Positions 8,777-17,782 are shown, counted from the first letter of the stretch. The stretch: 64,000 bases of DNA from Flavobacteriaceae bacterium UBA3179 (GCA_002364245.1 DEXR01000050.1:30474-94473); one strand, 5' to 3'. Notes: generated by a model not told the origin, from the letters alone. Translations and numbers: made by a program.

Positions 8777-9301
8777 ATGCAAAAGTCAGCTTGTTTCTAC
8801 TTAGGCAAAATCGTTAAAAAATACAGCTTTAAAGGGGAGCTGCTAGCAAAGCTAGATACAGATGACCCTGAACAATTTCTAGAAATGGAATCGGTTTTTG
8901 TTGATTATAACAAAAATTTGATTCCATTTTTTATTGAATCTCTTTCCCTTCATAAATCAACCCTGTTGCGCATTCAGTTTGAAGGCGTAAAAACAGAAGC
9001 CGATGCCGATAATCTTTTGGGCACCGAATTGTACTTACCCTTAAACTTGCTACCAAAACTTAGCGGTAATAAATTTTACTTTCATGAAGTAATAGGTTTT
9101 ACAGTCACTGACACTAGTTTTGGAATAGTCGGTACCATAACCGGTGTAAACGATACTACTGCTCAAGCTTTGTTCGAAATTGACCACGACGGAAAAGAAG
9201 TATTGATACCAATCAGCGACGATTTAATTGAAAAAGTAGATCGTGAAAAGAACGATATCCGCATTACTGCACCAGAGGGGTTGATAGAATTGTATCTATA
9301 A
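8777..9301 (+). CDS. rimM: Ribosome maturation factor RimM
   Basis: A 174-residue protein of normal length that helps process the 3' domain of 16S rRNA and binds S19. The N-terminal RimM barrel (YLGKIVKKYSFKGELLAKLDT) and the C-terminal PRC-barrel (FYFHEVIGFTVTD, then VLIPISDDLIEKVD) are both present. It lies 14 bases after rpsP and two before the next gene, so the three are one operon. Confidence 0.95.
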   Translation: MQKSACFYLGKIVKKYSFKGELLAKLDTDDPEQFLEMESVFVDYNKNLIPFFIESLSLHKSTLLRIQFEGVKTEADADNLLGTELYLPLNLLPKLSGNKFYFHEVIGFTVTDTSFGIVGTITGVNDTTAQALFEIDHDGKEVLIPISDDLIEKVDREKNDIRITAPEGLIELYL

Positions 9302-9303
9302 TT

Positions 9304-10020
9304 ATGAACAAGCCTTTTCATTTCAAGCAATTTACCGTTAAGCAAGATCGTTGTGAAATGAAAATCGGGACCGATGGCGTACTGTTAGGTGCTTGGGCAT
9401 CACTACAAAATACCCCTACTTCTATTTTAGATATCGGCGCTGGAACTGGAATAATCGCATTACAACTCGCACAACGAAGCTCTGCCGAGCTTATCGATGC
9501 TATTGAAATAGACGAAAATGCTTACGAACAATGTGTTGAAAATTTTGAAGCCTCTCCTTGGGGCGATCGCTTGTTTTGTTATCATGCAGATTTGAATGAG
9601 TTTACCGAAGAGATGACTGGCGAACACTACGATTTAATAGTTTCTAACCCGCCTTTTTATTCCGAAGATTATACCTCAGGTAATACCGCTCGAGATACGG
9701 CACGCTTCACCGAAGCCTTACCTTTTGAGCATCTTTTGGAAAGTGTTTCAATACTACTTTCAGAAAGTGGAACTTTTTCTACCATTATTCCCAGGAAAGA
9801 AGAAAAAATTTTCATCCAACTAGCTTCAACCAAAGGACTTTTTGTCAACCGTATTTGTAGGGTTCGAGGCACAGAAACTTCCGAGGAAAAAAGAAGTATG
9901 CTAGCGTTTTCATTTTCTGAAACCATCCCAACTATTGAAAATCTCACTATTGAAATAAGTCGCCATAACTATACCGAAGCCTATAGAAACTTGGTGCACG
10001 ATTTTTACTTGAAAATGTAG
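9304..10020 (+). CDS. trmN: tRNA1(Val) adenine-37 N6-methyltransferase
   Basis: A 238-residue SAM-dependent methyltransferase. Motif I is DIGAGTG (43-49) and the catalytic N6-adenine motif is NPPFY (115-119), preceded by LIVS. This pairing, and the N-terminal FHFKQFTVKQDRCEMKIGTDG block, identify the YfiC/TrmN6 group, which makes m6A37 in tRNA-Val. The start is two bases after the rimM stop, indicating translational coupling. Confidence 0.88.
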   Translation: MNKPFHFKQFTVKQDRCEMKIGTDGVLLGAWASLQNTPTSILDIGAGTGIIALQLAQRSSAELIDAIEIDENAYEQCVENFEASPWGDRLFCYHADLNEFTEEMTGEHYDLIVSNPPFYSEDYTSGNTARDTARFTEALPFEHLLESVSILLSESGTFSTIIPRKEEKIFIQLASTKGLFVNRICRVRGTETSEEKRSMLAFSFSETIPTIENLTIEISRHNYTEAYRNLVHDFYLKM

Positions 10021-10040
10021 GAGGTTAAAGTCGTGATTTC

Positions 10041-10048
10041 TACATTTG
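10041..10048 (+). promoter_or_regulatory. -7 promoter element of gcdH
   Basis: TACATTTG matches TAnnTTTG and lies 22 bases before the ATG, in the short gap after trmN. No convincing -33 is seen. Confidence 0.5.
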
Positions 10049-10070
10049 TATTCCTTAAAAATATGAAACC

Positions 10071-11249
10071 ATGAAACCAGATCTTTTTGAAGCTCCAGAT
10101 TATTATAATATAGACGATCTATTAACCGAAGAGCATAAGCTCATACGCGATGCTGCCCGTGATTGGGTAAAACGTGACGTGTCACCTATTATTGAGGAGG
10201 CTGCACAAAACGCTGAGTTTCCAAAATCCATTATTCCAGGACTTGCTGAAATTGGTGCTTTTGGACCTTATATTCCTGAAGAGTACGGTGGCGCAGGGTT
10301 AGATCAAATAAGCTACGGGCTCATTATGCAAGAAATAGAACGTGGTGATAGCGGTGTTCGTTCTACTGCTTCCGTACAATCTTCATTGGTTATGTATCCT
10401 ATTTGGAAGTATGGTAATGAAGAACAACGAAAAAAATACTTGCCAAAATTAGCAACCGGCGAATGGATGGGCTCTTTTGGATTGACCGAACCTGACCACG
10501 GTAGTAATCCGGGTGGGATGGTCACTAATTTTAAAGATAAAGGCGATCACTACTTATTGAACGGAGCCAAACTTTGGATTTCAAATTCTCCTTTTTGTGA
10601 TGTTGCTGTGGTCTGGGCAAAAAATGAAGAAGGGCGCATTCACGGTTTAGTTGTAGAGCGTGGTATGGAAGGTTTCAGCACACCAGAAACTCACAACAAA
10701 TGGTCTTTACGTGCAAGCGCAACTGGAGAATTGATATTTCAAGATGTAAAAGTACCAAAAGAAAACTTACTGCCTAACAAGAGTGGATTGGGCGCACCAT
10801 TAGGTTGCCTTGATTCTGCCCGTTACGGAATTTCTTGGGGCACCATAGGTGCTGCCATGGACTGTTATGATACTGCTTTGAGATATGCGAAGGAGCGTGT
10901 TCAGTTTGGCAAACCGATTGCTGGTTTTCAATTACAGCAGAAGAAATTAGCTGAAATGATTACCGAAATCACAAAAGCACAATTGTTAGCGCTTCGATTG
11001 GGGCAGTTGAAAAACGAAGGAAAAGCAACCTCAGCACAAATTTCCATGGCAAAGCGGAACAATGTTGATATGGCATTAAAAATTGCACGAGAAGCCAGAC
11101 AAATATTGGGCGGAATGGGTATCACCGGAGAATACAGCATTATGCGCCATATGATGAACCTGGAAAGCGTAATTACTTACGAAGGAACGCACGACATTCA
11201 TTTATTAATTACCGGATTGGATATTACCGGTGAAAATGCTTTTAAATAA
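10071..11249 (+). CDS. gcdH: Glutaryl-CoA dehydrogenase (acyl-CoA dehydrogenase family)
   Basis: A 392-residue flavoprotein. The C-terminal block with ILGGMGITGEYSIMRH and then TYEGTHDIHLLITG matches glutaryl-CoA dehydrogenase, and Glu371 in TYEGTHDIH is the expected catalytic base. FAD-binding segments GSFGLTEPDHGSNPGG and LWISNS are present. The reaction oxidises and decarboxylates glutaryl-CoA to crotonyl-CoA in lysine and tryptophan breakdown, passing electrons to ETF. A saccharopine reductase-like gene at 32.9 kb could act earlier in lysine catabolism. It appears monocistronic. Confidence 0.9.
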   Translation: MKPDLFEAPDYYNIDDLLTEEHKLIRDAARDWVKRDVSPIIEEAAQNAEFPKSIIPGLAEIGAFGPYIPEEYGGAGLDQISYGLIMQEIERGDSGVRSTASVQSSLVMYPIWKYGNEEQRKKYLPKLATGEWMGSFGLTEPDHGSNPGGMVTNFKDKGDHYLLNGAKLWISNSPFCDVAVVWAKNEEGRIHGLVVERGMEGFSTPETHNKWSLRASATGELIFQDVKVPKENLLPNKSGLGAPLGCLDSARYGISWGTIGAAMDCYDTALRYAKERVQFGKPIAGFQLQQKKLAEMITEITKAQLLALRLGQLKNEGKATSAQISMAKRNNVDMALKIAREARQILGGMGITGEYSIMRHMMNLESVITYEGTHDIHLLITGLDITGENAFK

Positions 11250-11304
11250 GGTATACCCATATTAAATTTTTGATAAAGGCGCTACAATAATTGTGGCGCC
11301 ATTT

Positions 11305-11312
11305 TAGTTTTG
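11305..11312 (+). promoter_or_regulatory. -7 promoter element before the DUF3050 gene
   Basis: TAGTTTTG fits TAnnTTTG. It covers in-frame TTG codons upstream and so argues for the ATG at 11328 as the start. No -33 is evident. Confidence 0.4.
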
Positions 11313-11327
11313 TTGAAAAAGAAAGTT

Positions 11328-12107
11328 ATGATTACCCAAATCAACAAAAGAATAAAACCCTATCGCGACACCCTTCTTCAGCATCCTTTGTATAGTGAAA
11401 TTAAAACCCCTAAACACCTGCAAACTTTTATGGAGTATCACGTGTTTGCCGTGTGGGATTTTATGTCGCTTCTTAAATCATTACAGAATAGCTTAACGTG
11501 TACAGATGTTCCATGGACGCCTAAAGGTGATCCGGAAACACGTTATTTAATCAATGAAATTGTAATAGCAGAAGAGACCGATATCAACCTACAAGGAGAA
11601 CGCCAAAGCCATTTTGAAATGTACCTCGACGCTATGAAAAAAGCAAAGGCCGACACAAATTCAATTAATGGTTTTTTAGAGCGGTTACAAAACTCATCTA
11701 TTTCCGAAGCAATTGAGCAGTCCGATTTACCAAAAGCCGTTCAAAAATTTTTAAGGCACACTTTTTCGGTCATTGAAGAAAATAAACCTCATAAAACAGC
11801 CGCTGCTTTTACCTTTGGAAGAGAGGATTTAATTCCGCAAATGTTTTCTGAAATCATTAAAAAGGTTCAGAAAAACTTTCCAAAAGAAGATTTAGCTGAG
11901 TTTAAATATTATTTTGACCGTCACATTGAATTAGACGAAGACGAACACGGTCCAATGGCGCTACAGATGGTGAAAAACCTTTGTGGTGATGACGGTAAAA
12001 AATGGCGCGAAGCAGAACGAACCATTGTGCAGTCATTACAAGCGAGGGAACAACTTTGGGAAGGAATACTTTCTGAAATTTTAAACGACAAACTTGCATA
12101 TCATTAG
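11328..12107 (+). CDS. DUF3050 protein with heme-oxygenase-like helical fold
   Basis: About 259 residues, all helical, with no signal peptide. The segments LLQHPLYSEIKTPKHLQTFMEYHVFAVWDFMSLLK and AFTFGREDLIPQMFSEIIKK are characteristic of DUF3050. The paired His and Glu residues (EYHVFAVWDF, EIVIAEETD, DRHIELDEDEHGP) suggest a metal-binding helical bundle like the heme-oxygenase/TenA superfamily. The reaction is unknown. The frame extends upstream to TTG, but a -7 element lies there, so I chose the ATG. A phosphoesterase follows after 34 bases and may be co-transcribed. Confidence 0.8.
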   Translation: MITQINKRIKPYRDTLLQHPLYSEIKTPKHLQTFMEYHVFAVWDFMSLLKSLQNSLTCTDVPWTPKGDPETRYLINEIVIAEETDINLQGERQSHFEMYLDAMKKAKADTNSINGFLERLQNSSISEAIEQSDLPKAVQKFLRHTFSVIEENKPHKTAAAFTFGREDLIPQMFSEIIKKVQKNFPKEDLAEFKYYFDRHIELDEDEHGPMALQMVKNLCGDDGKKWREAERTIVQSLQAREQLWEGILSEILNDKLAYH

Positions 12108-12141
12108 AGGCTAATTGTATCTTTAAGCAAAGAAAACGTCA

Positions 12142-13038
12142 ATGTCCTCACAAAAAAGAATTTCAAAAGCCTACGAGAACGCTCGACGAGTTTCTTTTAA
12201 TGACCACTCAAAATTTATCATTTTTAGTGATTGCCACAGAGGCGACAATAGTTTTGCAGATGAATTTGCCAACAACCGTAACATCTATTTTCACGCTTTA
12301 GAGCATTATTATAAAGAAGGTTTTAGCTATTGCGAATTGGGCGATGGCGACGAACTATGGGAAAACCTTACTTTTCAATCTATTTTTGAAGCTCACCAAA
12401 ATGTATTCGAGTTACTTCGTAAGTTCTATGCAGAAAATAGATCGTACCGCTTAATCGGCAATCACGATATGGTCTATAAGAATGAAAAGTATGTAGAGAA
12501 AAATCTTTTCAGTTACTTCAATAAAGTTACTGGAAAAGATGACCCGCTTTTTCCTGAAATAACCTTCACCGAGGGCCTCGTTTTAAAACATGAGAAAACC
12601 GGGCAAGAGATTTTTATGCTGCACGGCCATCAAGCCGATTGGTTAAATTACCACGGTTGGAAATTTAATAGGTTCCTAGTTCGAGCCCTTTGGCAGCCAT
12701 TGCAGGTTTTTGGTATTGGTGATCCTACGAGTCCTGCTCGTAACTATAAAGAGCTTATAAAAGTTGAACGCCGCACCAAAAAGTGGATTGTTGACAATGA
12801 TAATATTTTTACCATAACCGGGCATACGCACCGTCCACGTTTTCCCGAACCGGGAGATATTGCCTATTTTAACGACGGCAGTTGCGTGCATCCACGCAGT
12901 ATTACAGGATTAGAAATAGAAAACGGGGAAATATCACTCGTAAAATGGAACATTTCCACCACTGAAGACGGCACCTTAAAAGTAGTCCGACTTCTTTTGG
13001 AAGGACCGCAAAAACTAATCGATTATAAAACCGAATAA
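12142..13038 (+). CDS. Calcineurin-like metallophosphoesterase
   Basis: A 298-residue protein with the full set of binuclear-metal motifs in order: SDCHRGD (29-35), GDGDE, GNHDMV, HGHQAD and TGHTHRP. The arrangement resembles UDP-2,3-diacylglucosamine pyrophosphatase (LpxH-like) enzymes, but the length and the N-terminal SSQKRISKAYENARRV segment differ, so the substrate is open. No membrane segment or signal peptide is seen, so it is presumably cytoplasmic. Confidence 0.85.
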   Translation: MSSQKRISKAYENARRVSFNDHSKFIIFSDCHRGDNSFADEFANNRNIYFHALEHYYKEGFSYCELGDGDELWENLTFQSIFEAHQNVFELLRKFYAENRSYRLIGNHDMVYKNEKYVEKNLFSYFNKVTGKDDPLFPEITFTEGLVLKHEKTGQEIFMLHGHQADWLNYHGWKFNRFLVRALWQPLQVFGIGDPTSPARNYKELIKVERRTKKWIVDNDNIFTITGHTHRPRFPEPGDIAYFNDGSCVHPRSITGLEIENGEISLVKWNISTTEDGTLKVVRLLLEGPQKLIDYKTE

Positions 13039-13048
13039 TCTAATTACC

Positions 13049-13056
13049 TAATTTTG
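13049..13056 (+). promoter_or_regulatory. -7 promoter element of the GDSL lipoprotein gene
   Basis: TAATTTTG matches TAnnTTTG and lies 19 bases before the ATG at 13076. Confidence 0.45.
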
Positions 13057-13075
13057 AAGCCTAAAACTTTTACAA

Positions 13076-13780
13076 ATGAGAAAAACATATACCATATTAA
13101 CCATACTTTCAAGCTTTTTTTTATTTCTGAATTGTTCTGTGCAAAAAAAGACAGTTCAAAATGATAGCACTACTTCAGATTATAAATACTTAGCCCTTGG
13201 CGATAGTTATACTATTGGGGAAAGTGTTTGTGACTCCTGTAGGTTTCCCGAGCAGTTAAAAAAAGAGCTCGACCAAAGTTTAAATAAGGAAGGTGATTTA
13301 AAAATCATTGCAAAAACCGGCTGGACTACCACCGATTTACTAAAGGCTATCGGCCAACAAAAGCCGACAAATGATTACGACTTGGTAACTTTACTAATTG
13401 GCGTTAACAATCAATATCAAGGGATGCCGTTTTCTACTTATGAGAAAGAATTTCCTGAATTATTGAACAAAGCCATACACTTTACGGGCGGTGACAAAAA
13501 CAACGTGATTGTAGTTTCCATTCCAGATTATGCGTTTACGCCATTTGGACAGACGAAAAATGATCCTTCAAACATTTCAGAAGAATTAGATAGGTACAAT
13601 GCTTTTGCAAAGAAAATTTCAGAAAAAGAAAATGTTGCTTTTATCAATATAACCCCAATTACAAGAAAAGGATTGGAAGATAAAACATTGGTCGCTTCAG
13701 ATGGATTGCATCCCTCAAAAGAAGCGTATCGAAAATTTGTTCCTTTATTATTTGAGAAAGCGAAGAAAATTCTGGATTAA
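13076..13780 (+). CDS. SGNH/GDSL hydrolase lipoprotein
   Basis: A 234-residue protein with a lipoprotein signal peptide: hydrophobic residues 5-18, then the lipobox LFLNC with Cys20 as the lipidated residue. The mature part is an SGNH esterase. Block I is GDSYTIGES with Ser44, block III is LLIGVNNQY with the oxyanion Asn, and block V is DGLHPS with catalytic Asp and His. It is probably an envelope esterase or lipase-like enzyme. Its stop codon overlaps the stop of the convergent ferredoxin gene in a shared TTAA. Confidence 0.9.
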   Translation: MRKTYTILTILSSFFLFLNCSVQKKTVQNDSTTSDYKYLALGDSYTIGESVCDSCRFPEQLKKELDQSLNKEGDLKIIAKTGWTTTDLLKAIGQQKPTNDYDLVTLLIGVNNQYQGMPFSTYEKEFPELLNKAIHFTGGDKNNVIVVSIPDYAFTPFGQTKNDPSNISEELDRYNAFAKKISEKENVAFINITPITRKGLEDKTLVASDGLHPSKEAYRKFVPLLFEKAKKILD

Positions 13781-14109
13781 CTCTCTGGAGCCAATTCTAC
13801 CTGCAAACCGTCCAATTCTGGATGGATATGTATTTGACAACCCAGACGGCTATTATCTCTTACATTGAAGGCTTCAGCAAGCATTAAATCTTCATCGTAA
13901 CTCATTTCTGGCAGTTCGTGATCACTTTGAATATAGCATTGGCAGGACGCGCACATGGCCATTCCGCCGCAAATACCAATAGTTCCTTCTGGTGCTAATT
14001 CGTACGAACGTACTATTTCCATTAGGTTCATGTTCATATCGGTTGGAGCGTCTACTTCGTGTGCTACTCCTTGCCGATCGATAATTGTAATTTTAATGTC
14101 TTGAGCCAT
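13777..14109 (-). CDS. [2Fe-2S] ferredoxin, adrenodoxin type
   Basis: A 110-residue soluble ferredoxin. Cluster ligands are Cys47, Cys53, Cys56 and Cys91 in the pattern C-x5-C-x2-C-x34-C, with an additional Cys58. It carries electrons in the cytoplasm. Last gene of a likely four-gene group (Mrp, NifU-type, FNR, ferredoxin). The preceding gene encodes a ferredoxin-NADP reductase, so the two probably form a redox pair. The stop codon overlaps the convergent GDSL gene. Confidence 0.93.
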   Translation of the reverse strand: MAQDIKITIIDRQGVAHEVDAPTDMNMNLMEIVRSYELAPEGTIGICGGMAMCASCQCYIQSDHELPEMSYDEDLMLAEAFNVRDNSRLGCQIHIHPELDGLQVELAPES

Positions 14110-14148
14110 GAGTTAAAAGACCTTTTGAACTTTAAAGCGATAGATATT

Positions 14149-15201
14149 TTAGTTTATCGCTTTAACTACTGCTTTAGGTGCTTGTTTTTTACTTCCGTCA
14201 AATCCTTCTACACCGCCTACGGTTGTATATTTCATTACGTATCGCTTATCTGGAAATATTTTTTGATACGCACTTTGACACATTAACGTTGCTTCGTGAA
14301 AACCACAGAGGATTAACTTTAACTTTCCCGGATACGTATTAACATCACCGATAGCGTAGATTCCTGGAATATTGGTTTGGTAATCTAATGAATTATCAAC
14401 TTTAATAGCGTTTTTTTCAATTTCCAATCCCCAATCTGCTATAGGCCCTAATTTTGGCGCTAAACCAAATAACGGTATAAAATGATCGCATTGCCTGTTA
14501 AACACATCGGCACCTCTTTTAATGGAAACCCCTTCTACTGTTTCTTTTCCATAAACATCAATTACTTCAGCAGGGGTAATCAATTCAATTTTACCAAGGT
14601 TTTTTAGTTCCTGTACTTTTTCTACACTATCTAACGCACCACGAAATTCATTCCGGCGATGCACAAGGGTCACACTTGAAGCTACGTCGGTTAAAAATAT
14701 ACTCCAGTCTAATGCTGAATCACCTCCACCGGCAATTACCACATTTTTATCGCGATACATTTCAGGGTCACGAATTATATATTCCACCCCTTTATCTTCA
14801 TATTCTGAAATACCGGTAATAGGTGGTTTACGAGGCTCAAAACTTCCCAATCCGCCGGCAATCGCAACAATTGGCGCATGATGTTTTGTTCCTTTATTGG
14901 TTGTCACGACAAAGCTTCCGTCATCTTGCTTATCAATAGTTTGTGCTCGTTCTCCTAAAGTGAAACCGGGTTGAAACGGTTCAATTTGTTTCATTAAATT
15001 ATCAACTAAATCACCAGCCAACACTTCGGGGAATGCGGGGATATCGTAAATAGGTTTTTTAGGGTAAATTTCGGCACATTGACCGCCAGGTTGCGGTAAC
15101 GCATCAATTAAATGACATTTCAGTTTTAATAATCCTGCTTCAAAAACGGTAAAAAGCCCCGTAGGACCTGCACCGATTATCAATATATCTGTTTTTATCA
15201 T
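14149..15201 (-). CDS. Ferredoxin--NADP reductase, thioredoxin-reductase-like type
   Basis: A 350-residue flavoprotein with FAD motif IIGAGPTGLF at the N-terminus, PQPGGQCAEIYPKKPI for flavin contact, and NAD(P) motif VIAGGGDSALDW near the middle. It lacks the CxxC of thioredoxin reductase in the NADP domain. These are the traits of the YumC-type ferredoxin/flavodoxin--NADP reductase. The [2Fe-2S] ferredoxin gene 39 bases downstream is the obvious partner. Confidence 0.9.
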   Translation of the reverse strand: MIKTDILIIGAGPTGLFTVFEAGLLKLKCHLIDALPQPGGQCAEIYPKKPIYDIPAFPEVLAGDLVDNLMKQIEPFQPGFTLGERAQTIDKQDDGSFVVTTNKGTKHHAPIVAIAGGLGSFEPRKPPITGISEYEDKGVEYIIRDPEMYRDKNVVIAGGGDSALDWSIFLTDVASSVTLVHRRNEFRGALDSVEKVQELKNLGKIELITPAEVIDVYGKETVEGVSIKRGADVFNRQCDHFIPLFGLAPKLGPIADWGLEIEKNAIKVDNSLDYQTNIPGIYAIGDVNTYPGKLKLILCGFHEATLMCQSAYQKIFPDKRYVMKYTTVGGVEGFDGSKKQAPKAVVKAIN

Positions 15202-15270
15202 GAATCTAATTCGTCTTTATTCCTGTAAAAGTAGGGTTGGTTTTAGTTTCAAAAACTGATTAAAATCAGT

Positions 15271-15510
15271 TTACTCCACATTCACCACTTGCTCAATTTG
15301 AGGGGCATGTTTTTTAATGGTCATTTCCACGCCACTTTTTAAGGTCATTTGGTTTACGGTACAGCCAACACAAGCACCTTCCAAGCGCACTACCACCCTT
15401 TTGCCATCATCTATGGAAATAAGAGAGATATCACCCCCATCGCTTTGAAGAAACGGACGTATTTCTTCCAATGCGTCTTCTACTTTTAATTTTAATTCTT
15501 GCTCTTTCAT
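15271..15510 (-). CDS. NifU C-terminal-domain iron-sulfur scaffold protein
   Basis: A 79-residue NifU/Nfu-like domain with the cluster-binding CVGC motif inside LEGACVGCTVNQMTLKSGVE. Such proteins carry and transfer Fe-S clusters. The frame is open 18 bases further upstream, but the ATG chosen begins one base after the mrp stop codon, a typical coupled start. It makes functional sense beside the Mrp Fe-S carrier. Confidence 0.93.
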   Translation of the reverse strand: MKEQELKLKVEDALEEIRPFLQSDGGDISLISIDDGKRVVVRLEGACVGCTVNQMTLKSGVEMTIKKHAPQIEQVVNVE

Positions 15511-15511
15511 A

Positions 15512-16651
15512 TTATTTTTTAACGGCACTACAACCTGCCATTGTTGTTATTTTAATGGCTTCGGTCGGGGGGAGGTTTTCGTTACGACGTACCGTTTGCT
15601 CCACCACATTTTTAGTTACTTGCTCAAAAGCCTCTTCAGTAGGCGTAGCTGTTTGCATGGCTGCTGGACGACCTACATCGCCAGATTCACGAATGCTTTG
15701 TACCAATGGCACACCTCCTAAAAAGGGTATATCTAAATCTTCAGCAAGATTTTTTGCTCCTTCTTTTCCGAAGATATAATATTTATTCTCTGGTAATTCT
15801 TCAGGAGTAAAATAAGCCATATTTTCTATTATTCCTAATACGGGTACTTGTATGTTTTCTTGCTGAAACATAGCAACCCCTTTACGCGCATCGGCCAAAG
15901 CCACATTTTGAGGCGTACTTACCACTACAGAACCTGTTAATGGTAAGGATTGCATAATACTTAAGTGAATATCACCGGTTCCAGGCGGTAGATCTACTAA
16001 TAAGAAGTCTAATTCGCCCCAATCTGCATCAAAAATCAGCTGGTTTAATGCTTTTGCTGCCATAGGCCCTCGCCAAATTACAGCTTGGTCTGGTTTTGTG
16101 AAAAACCCGATTGATAATACTTTTACCCCATAGTTTTCGATAGGTTTCATTTTGCTTTTCCCATTCACCTTTACAGATAATGGTTTTTCAGAAGCAACAT
16201 CGAACATAATAGGAATGGATGGCCCGTAAATATCAGCGTCTAAAACCCCTACTTTAAAGCCCATCTTTGAAAGTGTTACAGCTAAGTTTGCTGTTACGGT
16301 GGATTTTCCGACGCCCCCTTTACCAGAAGCTACTGCTACAATATTTTGGATTCCCGGGATGGCTTTCCCTTTAATCAAGTTAGGGTTTTGTTTTTTTGTC
16401 GGGGCTTCCACTTTTATGTTTACCTGAACTTTAGCACCTCCATCTACCTTTTCTTGGATGGTTTTTATAATATCGGCCTCAGCTCTTTTTTTAATGTGTA
16501 AAGCAGGAGTGGAAAGCGTAACATCTACAATTACCTCATCGGCAAATGTTACTACATTTTTTACAGCACCACTCTCAACCATGTTTTTTCCTTCTCCAGC
16601 TACAGTTATGGTTTCTAATGCTTTAAGTATATCTTTTTTATTCAATTTCAT
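15512..16651 (-). CDS. Mrp/ApbC-family iron-sulfur cluster carrier ATPase
   Basis: A 379-residue protein with an N-terminal MIP18-like (DUF59) domain at about 1-85, then a deviant Walker A motif GKGGVGKST at 110-118 and a DADIYGPS segment typical of Mrp/NBP35. It carries or inserts Fe-S clusters into apo-proteins in the cytoplasm. It is the first gene of the group, with a -7 element upstream, and is coupled to the NifU-type gene. Confidence 0.95.
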   Translation of the reverse strand: MKLNKKDILKALETITVAGEGKNMVESGAVKNVVTFADEVIVDVTLSTPALHIKKRAEADIIKTIQEKVDGGAKVQVNIKVEAPTKKQNPNLIKGKAIPGIQNIVAVASGKGGVGKSTVTANLAVTLSKMGFKVGVLDADIYGPSIPIMFDVASEKPLSVKVNGKSKMKPIENYGVKVLSIGFFTKPDQAVIWRGPMAAKALNQLIFDADWGELDFLLVDLPPGTGDIHLSIMQSLPLTGSVVVSTPQNVALADARKGVAMFQQENIQVPVLGIIENMAYFTPEELPENKYYIFGKEGAKNLAEDLDIPFLGGVPLVQSIRESGDVGRPAAMQTATPTEEAFEQVTKNVVEQTVRRNENLPPTEAIKITTMAGCSAVKK

Positions 16652-16689
16652 AAATTCTTTTTCACAATATTTAGACTGATTCTAAAGTA

Positions 16690-16697
16690 CAAATATA
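16690..16697 (-). promoter_or_regulatory. -7 promoter element of the mrp operon
   Basis: TATATTTG on the minus strand lies 38 bases before the mrp ATG. No clear -33 was found. Confidence 0.5.
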
Positions 16698-16799
16698 ACG
16701 GTATTAGTTCGGATTTTAAAGTCCTTAGATTGAAATGATTTATAGGTGGATAGGTGTTATTGGAAGTTATAAATTGGGAATAAAAAGTAAAGGTGTGTT

Positions 16800-17126
16800 T
16801 TAAAGTTCTTTCATTGGATCCCAGAACAATTCTTCAAAATGTTGAATTTGATTTTCAACCACTTCTACGCCCTCACTTTCCAGCAATTGTTGCATTAAGT
16901 TAGTACCTTTAAAATGATGCTTTCCGGTAAGTAGCCCTTTTCTATTTACTACTCGATGTGCAGGAACATCAGGGTCTTTACCACTTCCGTTCATGGCCCA
17001 ACCTACCATTCTAGCACTTCCAGCAGCACCTAAGTATTTTGCAATTGCCCCATAGCTGGTTACTCTTCCGTAGGGAATTTTTTTTGCTACTTGATATACT
17101 TTTTCAAAAAACCCTTCTGAAACCAT
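16800..17126 (-). CDS. Alkyltransferase-like (ATL) protein, MGMT family without the acceptor cysteine
   Basis: A 108-residue protein matching the DNA-binding domain of O6-alkylguanine-DNA alkyltransferase: IPYGRVTSYGAIAKYLG, then the arginine-finger region SARMVGWAMN. The usual PCHRV active site is PAHRV, with Ala56 in place of the acceptor cysteine. It therefore should bind O6-alkylguanine without repairing it. In the ATL family this flags lesions to nucleotide excision repair. It directly abuts the upstream LysE-like exporter gene. Confidence 0.92.
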   Translation of the reverse strand: MVSEGFFEKVYQVAKKIPYGRVTSYGAIAKYLGAAGSARMVGWAMNGSGKDPDVPAHRVVNRKGLLTGKHHFKGTNLMQQLLESEGVEVVENQIQHFEELFWDPMKEL

Positions 17127-17753
17127 TTATATTTCCTGCATTATTTTTAGAAGTGTAATTACTGAAATAACCGCTGTTATAATACCTATGATAAAATTCA
17201 TATTAACATTTAGTTTTTTCTGGTCATCTTTTTGCCTGAAAAACCACACATACATGGCCAAAACAGAAAATGTACCTAGTCCCGATGCAATTACCGCACT
17301 CCATAATCCCGGCTGTGAAAAACTAAACCAGCCAAACCCCGCAAAGGTAATACTAATATACACCCAATATGGAAGTGGCAACAAGTTAACCAAAGCCAGT
17401 AACATACCTGAAAACAGACGATTTGTCTTCGAGTGATTTACATCATCCGGTAATTGCCTCCGTGTATCCTTTGCTATGAAGAAAAAATAAATAGTTATAC
17501 AAATAAATATCCCCAATGCCACTTTTTGAAGCATGGAAACATACTCGGGATGTTGGTCTAAAAAACGTGCAAAAAACAAGGCTATAAGCGTTTGCACCAT
17601 AACCGTAATGCATACACCTGTAGAGAACAAAAAACCCTTTTTACGACCTTCTTTCATACTTATTTTTGCCGCATACATATTTAGCAAACCGGGTGGGATA
17701 ACCCCAACAAAAGCCGCTAAAAAGCCAATGGCAAAATTTACAAGTACAGTCAT
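17127..17753 (-). CDS. LysE-family amino acid exporter
   Basis: A 208-residue inner-membrane protein with about six hydrophobic spans. The first helix contains GVIPPGLLNMYAAKIS, the LysE/RhtB family signature near the N-terminus. Family members export lysine, homoserine or similar solutes. The substrate here is unknown. The stop codon is immediately followed by the ATL start, so the two genes are co-transcribed. A -7 element lies 29 bases upstream. Confidence 0.85.
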   Translation of the reverse strand: MTVLVNFAIGFLAAFVGVIPPGLLNMYAAKISMKEGRKKGFLFSTGVCITVMVQTLIALFFARFLDQHPEYVSMLQKVALGIFICITIYFFFIAKDTRRQLPDDVNHSKTNRLFSGMLLALVNLLPLPYWVYISITFAGFGWFSFSQPGLWSAVIASGLGTFSVLAMYVWFFRQKDDQKKLNVNMNFIIGIITAVISVITLLKIMQEI

Positions 17754-17782
17754 AAAAGGCCTGTTTGTGGTCTCAATATAAG

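Noticed and set aside
15471-15779. Plus-strand open frame of 102 codons over the end of mrp and the start of the NifU gene
   Set aside because: It is the antisense shadow of two well-conserved genes and has no family resemblance or start signal.
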